Counted from the first letter of the stretch, positions 33,791-47,074 are shown. The stretch is DNA of 64,000 nt from Apostichopus japonicus (GCF_037975245.1 NC_092565.1:14973499-15037498); one strand, 5' to 3'. Translations and numbers: made by a program. Notes: generated by a model from the sequence alone, not told the origin.

Positions 33791-34824
33791 TTTTCCGGGT
33801 CCGTTGGGGCGATACGTATCGTTGTAAGGGACCCCACCCTTCCTGATTTATCAATTGTCATGTGCATTTACCGTGGCAAATTACTACGGTAATTCGATCA
33901 TTATTAAGGGAAACACCAGTTCGCCAGACACCATACCAGAGATGTAGTTTATGGGAAGCATTATTCTTGTAAATTGTTTTTGTCACGCGTGGGTTATTGG
34001 AAAACAAAGTAAACGGTTTTATGGCCTCAACATGCCACCTCCTCAAGCAATGGCAGAGCGATAAATTTTTAATTGCAGGGGAAGCCTTACCAATGGATGG
34101 ATGTTGTAGCTTGACTTGATCTAACATAAAGTTGGCGTGGCGTTAAAGCAAGCAGGCGTTCATTCCCTGCATGAGCATTACAGTATTATAATGTAATTTA
34201 CTCTTATGTACACAATTATGACTTGTATTAATGACTGCCGAGAGTCTTAAGTGAGTCCAAGTAAATGCGTCGTATTACCGGTAACTACAGTTTAAGACAT
34301 TGTACAGTATATTTGTGCAAGTGAATGTATATATATACAGATGATACAAAGCTTTATTGGTTCGATGTTTTGAGACATGGACGGGAGCAGGGGAGGGATG
34401 GAGTATGGTTTGGGGTGAATTTGGCCCGGATCCAGTGGTGGCGTGGGGTCGTGTCCCCCTGTTAAAGATTTGTAGGGCTTGGGGTAATTTTCAAATGTCA
34501 GTTATACTCTCAGCCTCTAAATCAAATATGTATATGCAATTGGTGTTATGTTGTTTTGTATTTTCGAGTTAGTCTATTGAAACACTTCTAGCACTATTCT
34601 TGTAAGCATCGACTTTACACGTTTGAAACATATCACAGTTTTCACGACGCGCTAAAGGCTGGGAAAATGAAAGAATGGAGAAGACAAAAAGAAAAGAAAA
34701 GGGAAAAGCAATGAAAAACTGCTGGTTGAATATCTTCAGTATCTTCAAGTTCGTTCGTGAATGGAGGGTATTCTGAAAATGTAATCGCTGCAAGTGAAGT
34801 CTTTTATTACCTCGTACACTCTAA

Positions 34825-34972
34825 GTACTCACATGCTAACATACAAATAAACTTGTATGTACTAGGCCTATACTCATATGCTAACATTCGTAAATAGTTG
34901 TCTGTACTAGGCCTATACTCATATACTAACATACATATATAGTTGTCTGTATACTAGGTCTATGCTCACCCT
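34825..34972 (+). repeat. 45-bp tandem repeat, three copies
   Basis: The unit is about ACTCATATGCTAACATACAT followed by AAATAGTTGTCTGTACTAGGCCTAT. Three consecutive copies show moderate divergence. Confidence 0.8.
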
Positions 34973-35004
34973 CATGGATTTGAGTACTCCACTACAGCAC
35001 AGCA

Positions 35005-35345
35005 CTTAATTAGGGGAGGGGGGGGGGCTGTGGGGACAACGTTTATTTGTGGATGCCGTCCTGGGGGAGGGGTCTAAGGGGAGGAATTTTATGTTCAAGA
35101 ATTTTTGGGTTTAGTCTATCCGATATTTATGTTTTAAATTGAGGCGGATAAAAAAGTTAAACAAAAAATTGAAAATACACCTTTTGCTTTGATAATGTTT
35201 TTAAATAATTAAGGGTCATAAGATGCAATTTGGTGCTATCTGGTGAATATCCATTTTGAGCGATCAAAAAGACTTTTTCCGCTTGAATAGTTGGCGCGGA
35301 AGCATATACTTCAGCCCCCTCCATCTCAATGGGGGTTTGGGGAAA
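35005..35345 (+). mobile_element. Diverged relative of the 376-bp hAT-like element
   Basis: It shares with the element at 39742-40117 the segment CTGGGGGAGGGGTCTAAGGGGAGG, the GATGCAATTTGGTGCT segment and the ending with CAGCCCCC. Terminal repeats and target duplication are no longer visible, so I treat it as an old degraded copy. Confidence 0.4.
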
Positions 35346-36704
35346 GTTTACAACGTGAAGAAGAGTGATGAAAATTTAAATTTAAATTCATGCAGTTCAG
35401 TGAAGCACTAGCGGTTCACGCTGGGGCCTCTGTGACCTTGTTATTGAGAAAACAACTGGTTATTTTGATGGTCGGTGGAAAGAAAGTTTTACTGATAAAC
35501 ATAATACGTTTCGGGCTTTGTAAAAAAGTATTTGTTTGAGAATTTGTTTAACACCACAAATCGCATCTGGGCGCACGTATGGGGGGGGGGGCACGATTTA
35601 TTTTGGGATGGCACATCCCCCCAGGCCACCCCCTGGCGACACCACTGCTCGTATAATGCTAAGATTCGCTGATATACACCAAACCTTGATTTCAGGCAAA
35701 CCATAGTTTAATGTCGTAATGAAACTATATGAACAGGTAAACAGAATTAACCTAAAGCATTCATTTTCTCTAATGACAAACCAGAACTAATACATATCAG
35801 ACAAAATGAGATATACCCGCCAGAGAGGATGTCTAACCGTTCATATCTTGTGAATAGAATTCGATTTTAGCCTTAATTATAACAAGTCACTGATGATGGT
35901 TGCAGGGTTAAATTCGCTGAATGAAAAATATGTAATTAAGATGCATATGCCACGTGATATGCTGTTGATAACATGCACCCTTCCGGTGCAGCTACATAGT
36001 CGCAACTTGATATTAGTTGAACGATTAAGACCTTGGGAATTCCTTAAAAGCAGAGAAAAAAGAGCAACTAAGATATGGGATGACAGTTCATTAACCCTTA
36101 AAGTGTCGCTCTTACGATACGATATCAGCTAAAATGCATACATACTACGCTATCATCTGACCAGGGATGTCTCAATAAATACATGCTGAGATGTATCGAA
36201 CTTCAAAAGTCCATGTAAAATGAACGTGGCGGACGAAATACGTTAATTAGGTCCCATGTGACAAAATATGTTGACAAGAAAACAGTGTTTTTTGTTCCTT
36301 CTTCGTCACCGCACGCACGCACGCAACAACGCACGAAGAAAATGTGTTCACTTGACTCAGATCACGCGTAACGCGCAATATGAAACACATCATTAATGTA
36401 TTGCAGTATACAGTGTACAGGTCACAATGAGGGATATAATGTAAATGGTATACAAACTCAATACATATGGCCGTCGTATCAGCAGAAATGATGATACCGA
36501 ACGGGCAGAACGGGACGAATGTCGTGACTATGTTCCAATTGGCTTTTATAAGTTTCTTAAATAGCCTCATTTCCTGCATTTTGTATCATGCTGAACTGAT
36601 AATATATATGTATGACATGTGTTACCTTCCAACACAAAGCGGTAGTATAAAACCGGGTCAAGGATCATCGGTATTGACCTCCCCCACCCCCCTCAAAAAA
36701 TGGA

Positions 36705-36752
36705 ATAGTAATAAATAAATAAATAAATAAGTAAATAAATAAATAAATACAA
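36705..36752 (+). repeat. (AAAT)n microsatellite
   Basis: About eleven AAAT tetranucleotide units with one substitution. Confidence 0.9.
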
Positions 36753-39733
36753 AATGAACACTCATATCCGAACTTTAACCAGCGTTTTAATGCCACCTTA
36801 TTACGCATGCCTCCCAGTTTTCATCATAGAATTATGTAATTTAAAATCCTACTATAGTAGGCCAGTATTTTTGTCTGGCAATAATGTGAAGGAACATGAC
36901 ATCCGGGAAACTTCCTTTTTTTTATCAAGTTTAGCCATTTCTGGCATGCTAAATTATCGGCAAATATAAGTTTTTAACGTTTCACGTGAACATATTTGGC
37001 ATATTTCATAATCAAGATTGATTCTCTTTAAACACCGTGTGTTATAGGAACTGGGCGTGGGAGTGAACAATTTATAAGTTCAGTGAATTGAGCTTTCCTT
37101 CAGTTTGGCTCCATGTGAACGCTTCACAACTTGTTTTTATTCGAGTTGAATTTTCCTTTTGGGTTATGTAAGAAAAAACTTAGACAGAAGTAACTCGATC
37201 CCTTAAATCCGTGATAACATTTCCTTGCACAACGCAATGGCGTCATGACAGGCGTAAACAATCAATAACATATCTCGAATATGCAGACTAGAATGAAATT
37301 TAAATTTCTCTCCAGTCACGCACGCATTCAGTATTAAGGTCCGTGGGATTTTATCGGTGTTTTTGCTTATTATAGGTGTTTTTTGCTTATCAAACAGTGA
37401 TTTGATTCTACTCTTTTTCTTCGTGACGCGTTTTGTATGATAAAACCACCGATATATCGCCTACCATCATCACAATTTCTGCAAGTGACAAAGTATAAGA
37501 AATCAACTTTTAGAAAGATATGTAACAGCAATAAATTTGCACTTGGGCTGCTCACTGCCTTCAACGTGGATGTTATTAGTATCGTCCTGTATATCCGTCC
37601 AATGCATGTCAGACGAATGCTGAATCAAACTACAGTATGAAATGCTTCCCCGAAATTAACGAGGGCGGTGTTGAAGAACTTAGAATGGATAGACTCCGGA
37701 TAGTGTGATCTGATTAATTCACTTTGGCTTCGGCTTTGAGTACAATGTTTCTATATGCTGCCGTGTTGGACGGATGTAACCGTAATAGTTATTACCGACT
37801 GTATGGTCTTTTTCCCCTCACAAGTTTACAAGGTCGATAAGAGTCACTTCATAGTTTTCCTTTTCGGGAAACCAAAAAGGCAGGCAAAGACGTTGACAGA
37901 ATTTCCAAACACTACTGTCAGTTGTCATTACACCCTTCGAACGGATTGTATCAACAATTCCATTATAAGTTCAGCGTCTTCAATTCATGTATAGGGATCA
38001 ACTACACACCGTGATGTTTGATCATTACATCATTATGGAGATGAGCTATACATCGCGATGTTTCGTCAGTACATCTTCTCAATATATTGTATGGAGATCA
38101 GCTATGCAAACCAAGTACAAAAAGATAAAACTAATAGCGGCTGCACTCGGTACCCACTGAACCTCCATTCTCAAATCGAGACTTTCTATTCTATTTTATT
38201 GTCTTTTCTTAGTTATCTTCTTTGTTATTTATCACATACACTCCCTCACCTCATTCTCCCCCCACCCCCCCGAAACCCATTGCATGCACCGTGAACTTTT
38301 TCAGTAACGGTTCTAAAGCATTTTCAGTACTAAGGGAGATAAAGGTATTCATGGACAAAGGCGGCTAGGCCAAGGGGCGACCATGACCCTCCTCACGCCC
38401 ACTTTTAATTCTTTATTTTATTTTTGTAATGAAATAGGGTCTTGTTGTTTTTATTATTGCCTTTCATGTTGAGAAAATAAGGCAAATGTCATTTAAAAGT
38501 GCCTTTTGTTAAAAAGATTAATATATTATACTTCCATATGGAGTATGCTTTTATCAATGACCATGTATGCAATACCGTGTGAACGTCTTAGACCTCTTCA
38601 GCTCTAGCTGTTGTATCTCCCTAATTTCTTCATTCGTGGAACAGACTAGCTTCTTATTCACGGTTCACTCAAGGTTGACCGAAAGCCCATCGTCCCGGTC
38701 ACTCGAGAATAACAACTGTCGGCTTAATTAATGAACGTTTGCCTAATGTTCCTATATTAGAGCCTATACGTATTAAACCGTATTCCTGTATTACTCCGCA
38801 ATAGTTCGCCGTTCGGTGACTTTCTTATATTTACAAAGGACATTAATCAAGTGAAATATGAAATGAACGACTGGTAAATAGTTTGTGTCGATGATCGAAT
38901 GTCACCAGCGCTTTATATTTGAAAAATTACCTGTTCATGTCTATCTCGACTATTAATACTTCCATAATAAAAAAAAAAACCCATAGGCAGAATCAATCAA
39001 TGAATGCTAATCGATATTGGTATTAAGTGTCCAAATAAACAAACTTGAAAGAACAAGATAAAGTAACGTTTTGACTTCATATCGAGCAGCCCGTTAAGCT
39101 GAGTTACAACTTATTAGCACCGGGATAGCATTCGGTTAAAGCATGGTTACGCAACACAACCTTCCCTCCCCTCGGCCCTCCTCCCTCTCATTCAAATTTA
39201 GAACCTATATGACAAATTATAGGATGTTTGTACACTTTCATTTGATCACTTCCGTGAGTTACTTCTGAGCCGAGAATAACCAGGGGTGGGGTTGAGGGGG
39301 GGGGGGTCATGGTCTAACCAAAAGTGCTGCCGACATATTCCATGGCATTCTCACACTCAAGGTGAGATGTTTCCCTAACTTTGATGTAACATGTTAAGTA
39401 TTTCAACGATCTATTGCATAAATTAAGTTCGTGACAGTATGTTCACTTTGAAGGAATACAACTTTATACCATTGTAACAAACTATGTCCGCTAAGAAGGA
39501 GCATAAGGCAAGGATAAAAGGAGACACCGTTATCCCGTCTTTGTCTTATATTTTTTCGCACAAACAAGTGGATCAACTGCTCAGAAATATTGCCAATCAT
39601 AACCAATTTTTCAAATAGAAGCATAGCTGAGCTACTGTAGCGTTACTGGTCTTGTTTCTAATTTTTTTTTTTGGATGACAATTATCGTGACAGAAAAAAT
39701 TATTTTGTCCTAGACGGCGGTTAGTGATGTATG

Positions 39734-40125
39734 GAACACGGCAGTGGCGTAGGAAGGTACTTTTGAGTGGGGGGGGGGGGCTGAAGACTGATGGCCGGCC
39801 TGGGGGAGGGGTCTATAAGGGGAGGGGGTGTCCCCCTCCCCTTTGGAATTTTTTGGCATTTCCAGGTGGCCTCAGATTCAATTTGGTGCAATATAGCACA
39901 CTTCAACACCCACTCCATTTTGTAAATAATTTTGCATTTTCACCTAGCCTTAGATGCAATTTGGTGCTCCAAATGAGATTTTTTTTCTCATTTGGAAACT
40001 GAAAAGGGGGTTTTCTGACTTGCGAAGCGGGGGGCGTAATGATACTTCCGCCCCACCATATTTTTCACTGGGGGGCTGGCGTCCCCCCCCCCCCAGCCCC
40101 CGGTTCCTACGCCCTTGGAACACGG
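39734..40125 (+). mobile_element. Non-autonomous hAT-like element, 376 bp, with 8-bp target duplication
   Basis: The element is 39742-40117. Its left end CAGTGGCGTAGGAA and right end TTCCTACGCCCTTG are inverted copies of each other with two mismatches. It is flanked by a perfect 8-bp duplication GAACACGG at 39734-39741 and 40118-40125. G runs follow the left end and C runs precede the right end, so the termini can fold back. There is no transposase frame. An 8-bp duplication with CA-G-type ends is characteristic of hAT transposons, so I infer a MITE mobilised by a hAT transposase encoded elsewhere. Confidence 0.8.
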
Positions 40126-40799
40126 AAATCAGTGCAGTTATGCTGATCTCTTCTCCACAATGTTTAATTAAGAAATTTTGACGATCTAAACGTTAACGTC
40201 ATGTGTATAATGTTCCCGTCAAACTGAGCCTATATGCATCTATAGATGCCCCAAAAATAAATATATGCTGATTATAAAATGTTTCTGCTTTGGCCAGAAT
40301 AAATCTCTGATCAAACGTTACCTTCTTCCGCTTCTATCTTGCATAAAATTACAAAGTTATCTTTTCTTATAAACAATATTTTCTTTCGCTCATTGAACAC
40401 TTCAGGCCCCCATGTTTCTCTGATAATATCTTTAAAAAGCGGTGGATAGATGAATATTTACTCTTCGTGACGTTTATGGCTACATGGATCTGTTAGTTTT
40501 CTTTAATCATGTTTATATAGGCCTCTATTTTTATTTCTTGGTTGGTGTTTGCGGTCAGTTCTCTAAAAATAAACCTTTCACTTTGAATATGTTATATGGA
40601 ATTATGAATATTAGTACTGGTTAAACTTACACTAAGTGTCACCGTGGGAGCAGAAAACTAACAAACAAACCCCAAAACTTTGTGATTTCCAATCGTTACA
40701 AAGACCACTGCCCACTTTAAAATTTAAATGAGAGGATATGACAAAGTGTTGATCCCCCCCCCCCCCCCGATTGAGCAATATCATCCCATCATTTGGGAC
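40126..40799. other. Intergenic, nothing recognised
   Basis: AT-rich sequence ending with a 16-base C run near 40754. No exon or repeat unit recognised. Confidence 0.5.
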
Positions 40800-41570
40800 T
40801 ATACTTTAATGATAACCAGTATTAGCACCAGATTGTATAAGCTGCTAAGATTGCTCAATAATTTCAAAAATACCTTCCCAACGGTTGTGACCATATTAAT
40901 TATTCACAGAAGTTTAGGCGGGTCGAATAACAGAATAAGAGACATAGTTCCGTGAAGAAAAATTTGTTTGCTATTCTTTGACCTATTAACTTATTTGGTG
41001 TAACTATTGATAGCTTTGAACTTTAGGCCTAAACGGTGTTAATAAAAGTATGTGGGGGTGCCGATCACGGTGAGGGGTGGGCGGGAGTTGACGAAATTTT
41101 CTCTTTGAGATTACTAAACATCAGGGGCCACATGTGGAGTCATTATATCATATATGCATATATTTCATAAATGAGCGCCAAATTGTGTAGCTGCTAAGAT
41201 TGCTTAAGGTTTTCCAAAATACATTCCTAACCGTTTGACTTACACAATTATTCAAAGATGTTGAGGCCGGTAGAATAAAAGAATAAGACCAATAGTTCAG
41301 TGAAGGAAAGTTGCTTCGAACAGAAATTGTTCCTTTAAAGGTTGAGTATCGGTTTACTATTCTTTGACTTATTAACATATTTGGTGCAACGGTTGATGAC
41401 TTTAACTTTAAACGGTGTTAATAAAAGTATGTGGGGCTGCCGATCTGTAGGGGGTGCCGATCGGGGTGGGTGCGGGGGTTGACGAAATTTCCCCTTAGTT
41501 TGCCAAACATCATGGGTTATATGTGGGGTTATGGACACTGCTTATATCATATATGCATATGAGTCATCAT
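40800..41570 (+). repeat. Two-copy tandem duplication, about 350 bp per copy
   Basis: Copy 1 is about 40800-41164 and copy 2 about 41165-41570. Both contain GCTGCTAAGATTGCT (40841 and 41190, offset 349), then AGAATAAGA, then CTATTCTTTGAC, AACGGTGTTAATAAAAGTATG, TTGACGAAATTT and TATATCATATATGCATAT in the same order. The copies have diverged by substitutions and small indels, so the duplication is not recent. Confidence 0.85.
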
Positions 41571-43060
41571 TAAACAAACAATGATAAGGTATGTTAACTA
41601 ATGAGAAGCTTTGATAAATTAGAATGATTGGTTTCCCATCTTCAACAGTAATGGTTATTTCCCATCTATAAATCTAACCACTTCAAGTATATGCCACCTG
41701 CCATTAAAGTTTCTTCCATAACTACTGTATTTTATCATCATTAGTTTATTAGTTTTGTATTTGCTCCATCCAGCTGATCATGGAGATATCAGTTCACCGT
41801 GTTTGACCTCTTATCACTGTGTGGTTTCAATTTACGGGGGAGGATTTAATCATTGGGTGTTTTTGTCATTCGTCAGACTAGATTGTAAGACTATAAATGG
41901 CGGCATTCCTAATCATCTTTTATCTGGTTGCATTCTCTTTCATTTAGGACACTGACACAGTACAATATAGAAGGGGTAGGGAAGGGGAGGGGGAGGGGAC
42001 TGGGCAGCAGGGAGGATGCAAAACATAGCATATTTCTGATGTCGAGGCGGATTGACCCCCTGCCAGTAGACATGGCAAATTAAATCTCTTTGCGAAATAT
42101 TTCTTGAATTATCAAAAGTTAAGCTTCAAGCAAACCTCTTTTGAACGTCAATTTGTATACCTAATTTGATAAAGCCGCAAACCGTCAATATCATTGTAAG
42201 TTATACTTGCGGTGAGTGACAACATCCTACAGGGTTGATGCATTTTACATGTGGCAAAGACGGGATGAATGACATAGATTCCTCTCTTATGTCAACTTGA
42301 AAGAAATATTTTGATTATCAAAAGGTCTGCAAAATGTCCAACTTGCATATTTTATGATGCTTTTAATGAATTGTTATACATCTCAAAGGAAAACAGAAAA
42401 TTATTTGTCGAAGAAATAATTCCAAGGCTTGTTCATTAAGCTCCCATCACATGTCAGCTTGTGAACTTTAAACGTCCTTCGTGTCGATGACCTTTACGTG
42501 GGATGGGCGCTAGTAACGGTTACCATGGTAACACGTAGGCTAAGTTATATGATGTATACATATATATACCATGGAAGTAAACTGATACTTCACACATATA
42601 CAATTTAAATAGAATGTTACTTTGAGGTTGAAACATAATGTTACCAATCATACGTATGGTGATATCGTGATAGGATAATGTTTAGGGCGTCTGTGATCAT
42701 TTGCTGAATTTCTCAGTAATGCGCACAATCGCTGTATTGTTACTTTTTGTCAATATCAAGGTGTAATCTTCCATGTCAATTGGACGTCTTATAGATCGTG
42801 ACAATTCTGCTTCTTTGTAAGCCTAGGCAGGTAAGAAAATCTCCCTCCGAGGGCTGACTGGGAAATGTTAAGATTGCGTTTCACTTACAATCACTAACAA
42901 ACGAAACTTTTGATTAAACTGGTGAACTCAACTGATCCATTACTATGAACAATATACTGCATTCTGCTATGGAGTGACTAAGGAGATCCCATGACGTCAA
43001 CTTGTTATACGGCAATGTCAATATCCTCATTAGCTCACGATTATAAAATGAACATGACAC
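41571..43060. other. Intergenic, nothing recognised
   Basis: AT-rich, with a GGGGAGG-rich patch near 41970-42000. No exon with usable splice sites was recognised on either strand. Confidence 0.5.
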
Positions 43061-43240
43061 CATAGGCGTACGGGACCATTTCAGTTTGGGGGGGCAGAAC
43101 TTTTTGTGCCCGAAAGTTCCCGTGACACTATCTAAGCGGAGCGCCACCGTCGGTTGGCGCGTAGCGTACAAGAAAAGTTTTGGCAAACAATGCCTCTCAG
43201 ATTGCCGGAAACGGCACTTCTGAGGCCTTGCAAGTTGCAT
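43061..43240 (+). mobile_element. Truncated copy of a short inverted-repeat element
   Basis: It begins CATAGGCGTACGGGACC, close to the terminus of the element at 45579. It carries an internal module of about 100 bp (AGCGGAGCGCCACC, then GGTTGGCGCG, AGCGTAC and GCCGGAAACGGC) shared with the elements at 43607 and 51747. No matching right terminus was found. Confidence 0.6.
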
Positions 43241-43606
43241 CTAAACATTCTTTATTTTATAATCACACGTTTTAGAAATTTACAATTCCCCAAAAATTTG
43301 GTAAATTAGAAGAAGAAAAACAGGTAACATCACTTTGAAGGGAAAAATGGGACAGTATATTTTTTAAGCTCCTATTTAGTTACCTTATTTATTATTTTAA
43401 CATAGTACTCAGCTACCTCCAGGAAAACATACATTGTTCAACGACACGTAGGCGGGATAATGTCGCTGTGTCGGGTGAGACTGGAATTTGTCTCAGGAAA
43501 AAAGTATAAAATATAACAAAGATTATGATAAACCTGCACCCCCCCCCCGCATCCATGAAAAAGAAAATGTTTCTTATTAACACTCATGTTGGGGATGTCC
43601 AGGAGT

Positions 43607-44216
43607 CAAGGGCGGCGGAAGCACTTTTAATCTGGGGGGGGGGCACCGACATCAATTCAAAGGGCACTTTGCAGAAATTCGATTGGACTGATGCAGCCTT
43701 TATATTTAGTACCCTTTATAACTCTTATTGCATTATCATATTTGTGTATACACATCACTCCATCAACGCCCCCCCCCCCCCCAAAGGAAAATATGCATAC
43801 TAGCACCGCAATATCCAATTCGCAAATTGGGAAACCAAGAACAATTTTTCTTTTGAGACAAAATGAGGTGAAATCATGCTAGTTGCTAATGTAGGAATCT
43901 TCCGAATTAAAGTTTTTTTTTTCTTGTTAATATCTTAACAAATTTTTTCCATTCAAAATAGCTTTGAGTTTGCCCCACAGAAATTCATTAAAAGTCACGG
44001 GCTTAGCCAGGATTTGCAACGTTGTATGCACGACTATCTGAGCGGAGCGCCACCATCAGTTGGCGCGGAGCGTACTAGAACATGTTTGGTTTAACAAACC
44101 CCTCAGATGGCCGGAAACGGCCCTTCCCGAGTGTTCATTCTGGTTTCCTGGCCTCTTGCTAACTTGAGGCACCTCAGGCACGTGCCCCCTGTGCCCCCCG
44201 GTTCCGCCACCCTTTG
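43607..44216 (+). mobile_element. Non-autonomous hAT-like element, 610 bp
   Basis: Left end CAAGGGCGGCGGAAG; right end GGTTCCGCCACCCTTTG; these are inverted relatives. The flanks TCCAGGAGT and TCCAGGTA look like a decayed 8-bp duplication. The interior is closely similar along its length to the element at 51747-52410, including the AGCGGAGCGCCACC module. No transposase is encoded. Confidence 0.75.
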
Positions 44217-45578
44217 TCCAGGTAAACAATTGACTAGTTAGAAAAAAAATTGATCGAGCAAAAGCGTGGGAGCCCAGATGAGCTGCGCTTAAGGTGGTGT
44301 TACACGGAAATATTCGGGCATCATGATGCTAAATAAAGAAAATCATAGAATTGTCGGGCAAAAATTTGAAAAAGATTCGGGCAAGCTACTGCATATATAT
44401 ATTCATATTTCATATATATTCAATGTATGTGTGGCTAAATGTGTAAGACTGCATTGACTCCTTACATAAGTGCTCATTCTGGACACTCAAAGAGTAAACT
44501 TCAGAAATAAGAGATCTGCCAAGCAAGATGATATACCAAATTGGAATTGGTCTAAAGTCCGAGTGCAGAAAACTGGACTCGAATACTATAAACGTGTGGG
44601 TATTACACATTTCTTTGTGGGTATACTGTACGGGTGCGATCTACATTAAATACGTGTTTGTTGCCACATTGTTCAGTTCAGTGGTGTTGTTATTGTTTGT
44701 TGTGTAGGGCAATCAATCTTGTAAAGCTTTATACAACAGACACATCCCTACCTGTGATTCATTGATTAACGGTAAACTGTAACCGTAGGTGCTTTTTTGT
44801 TTTTTAAATTATGTGTTGCAACTTACCAGGTACAAACAATTAAACACAAGAACACTGTGATACAACAAATTTGAACACATTGTTAGTAACAGATGATGAA
44901 GCCGCAAATGAAAGTATGAGTTCATGTATAAGAATTCAAATAATAACAATTTTGGAAGCTAGGAAGATTTAAAGAAAATGGTTACACATCTCTAAAAGAG
45001 TAATGGCGTTCCGTTATAACAATTCCTCATTCATATAAACACTTAATAGACATGCCGTTTTACCTGCAACTTTAAACCAGGGAGTTGAAAAAAAATATTC
45101 ATCTGTTTGCACAAATCGTAGATACAACCCTCAGTGTCAACGTGTAAATTGTGTAAACAAGAGTACAACGACACAGGATTCGGTATTTGTGCAGGTTTCC
45201 AATAACATGTTTTCGTACTTTTTGGAATAATATCTTTCTTTCTTTCTTTATAAAAAACGCAACTTCTCAAAAGAACCAACATTTCTTCCAATCCTTTGTA
45301 TATTGAATTTGTTTCAAAACAAATAAATGATAACAATCAACCGCAAAGTAGAAGGTTAAAAACACTCCCCGGCGTTACAGAGAAGTTTCATGCTGAAAGC
45401 AGTCAATGATGCGTTTCCAAATTTCCTGTGATTTGTTTTGCTAATAGTCCTTACCATTGTCTGCAAACATTTTTGCATTTATCGTGCTAAATTTACACAA
45501 CGTATTTTGTTTAAATAACTTATTTATATAGCGCATTATACCGACGGTCTCAATGCAACTAATTGTAACGTTGCTGTC
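44217..45578. other. Intergenic, nothing recognised
   Basis: AT-rich sequence with only chance open frames. Confidence 0.5.
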
Positions 45579-45626
45579 CATAGGCGTACGAGGCGGGGGG
45601 GGGGGGCAGAGTGCCCCCCCAAAAAA

Positions 45627-45762
45627 TTTCCAGAGGACAAGAAATTCGGGCAAAAGTCCTGAAAAATTCGGGCAGCCTAAGAGGAGAAAAAAATATTTTT
45701 TTCTCCTCTTAGGCTGCCCGAATTTTTCAGGACTTTTGCCCGAATTTCTTGTCATCTGGAAA
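45627..45762. repeat. Near-perfect 136-bp palindrome without spacer
   Basis: The arms 45627-45694 and 45695-45762 are reverse complements with a single mismatch (AGAGGAC against GTCATCT). The centre is AAAT/ATTT within an A7-T-A-T7 core. It would form a 68-bp hairpin in single-stranded DNA or RNA. Confidence 0.92.
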
Positions 45763-45766
45763 TATA

Positions 45767-45827
<61 letters not shown>

Positions 45828-45828
45828 T

Positions 45829-45866
<38 letters not shown>

Positions 45867-45868
45867 TA
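45763..45868. repeat. (AT)n microsatellite inside the foldback element
   Basis: About 100 bp of AT repeats interrupted by one TT step, a GATAGATA step and an AA step, between the palindrome and its partial direct copy. Confidence 0.9.
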
Positions 45869-45984
45869 TATTTCCAGAGGACAAGGCTGCCCGAATTTTT
45901 CAGGACTTTTGCCCGAATTTCTTGTCCTCTGGAAATTTGGGGGGGCAGCCTGCCCCCCCTGCCCCCCCGCCTCGTACGCCTATG

Positions 45985-47074
45985 CATGACACTGAATACA
46001 ATGAAAACTAGACAGCGGAATACCCCACGATATCTGAGTATCAATCTAACAGTGTATTCCAGCCAAAAGTATGGACAATATTTAGGCATGAGTGGTCTTA
46101 GATCTTGATAGTGAACTTGGGTATTGTTTGTCATTCAGTTCCGACACCATTATACAGATCTTTATCATAAATATATTTTCTCCAATACAAAAAATAAACG
46201 TTTCACTCGGGCCAAGGCGCGTATTCAGGGGGTGGTGGTCGGAGTGGGGGTAGGGGAATGTCCTCCATCTTCAACCTTCACAAAAACAAAAACAAATCGT
46301 TATTAGCACAACCATTCGTGGCGACCTAAATTAAGACCCCATTTACAGACTAAATATGCCCACGTCTAAAATGTTACATTTATCTGGTAGAGGACACGCC
46401 CTCTACGATCCCCCTGCATTGGAGTCACTATAGTCGACTCTGAGCCACCCCTCTCCTTTTCTTAGACGCGGCCTAATTTCCGCCAACAAACGTCACAGAG
46501 AAAGTTCACGCATGTGCATTCATACGTTATTAAGACGTTCCTTTCTTTCCTAAATCAGCATTTTCACATAGAAATCATTGTCCACAAAATTTCCCCATGT
46601 GATATCACTATATGTATAGTTTTCGTACAAGCTCTCTGATGTAGCATATAATTACTCTGTGGCAGTAGCGTATAGCTAGATGAGTTTTTTAGGAGGACCG
46701 AAACTTTTACAGAGGGCAGGCAGAACCTATTTCCTAAATATGAAATCATTTTTCTGATCAAATATCCAACCCCCCCCCCCAGCCCTCATCGTGGCTACGC
46801 TGCTCAGGGTGCTTCAGGACGTCCATGGCAAACTGGTGTGCATTATCTACTTTCAAAGTATTAGCTTCTTTCATGTGTAGCTTACTCTATCAACCTTTAA
46901 CTTGGATCAACTACAGCAGTTTATCCCCTGTCGAATGAGGGACTAGTGGATATTTCACTAGACGTTACACCGCCATGGTCACATGGTTGCATAAAGTTTC
47001 AATGTAAGGGGACTCGGGTTATTGGGTGGTTCAATTTGTTCGGATTATCGTGCCCTTTTCTCTGTCTTCTATAG
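45985..47074. other. Intergenic, with small element-like fragments
   Basis: The stretch from GGCAGTAGCGTATAGC (46661) to GGCTACGCTGC (46792) has short inverse-related ends reminiscent of the CAGTGGCGTA elements and may be a tiny copy of about 130 bp. CAAGGCGCGTATTCAGGGGG near 46213 resembles another left end. Otherwise nothing recognised. Confidence 0.35.

Larger units (their letters stand above)
33791..39733. other. Intergenic, repeat fragments only
   Basis: No convincing exon. It holds a 45-bp tandem triplet at 34825-34972, a G-run-containing stretch at 35005-35345 that resembles the hAT-like elements further on, an isolated element end at about 35580-35650, and an AAAT tract at 36705-36752. 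An open frame at 35893-36132 (79 codons) has a weak acceptor-like TTGCAG at 35900-35905 but no recognised motif. A frame at 37755-37994 is likewise unsupported. Confidence 0.45.
45579..45984. mobile_element. Foldback element, 406 bp, perfect 22-bp terminal inverted repeats and internal palindrome
   Basis: The left end CATAGGCGTACGAGGCGGGG is matched exactly in inverse by the right end CCCCGCCTCGTACGCCTATG. Inside lies a 136-bp palindrome (45627-45762), then an (AT)n stretch of about 100 bp, then a direct partial copy of the palindrome's right arm (about 45870-45940). No transposase frame. No convincing target duplication flanks it. The overlapping open frames on both strands are reflections of the symmetry. 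Confidence 0.8.

Noticed and set aside
35893-36132. 79-codon plus-strand frame after a TTGCAG
   Set aside because: No pyrimidine tract before the AG, no partner exons, no recognisable domain.
45441-46134. Three overlapping open frames of 135-152 codons
   Set aside because: They mirror each other because of the palindrome, terminal inverted repeats and AT tract of the foldback element.
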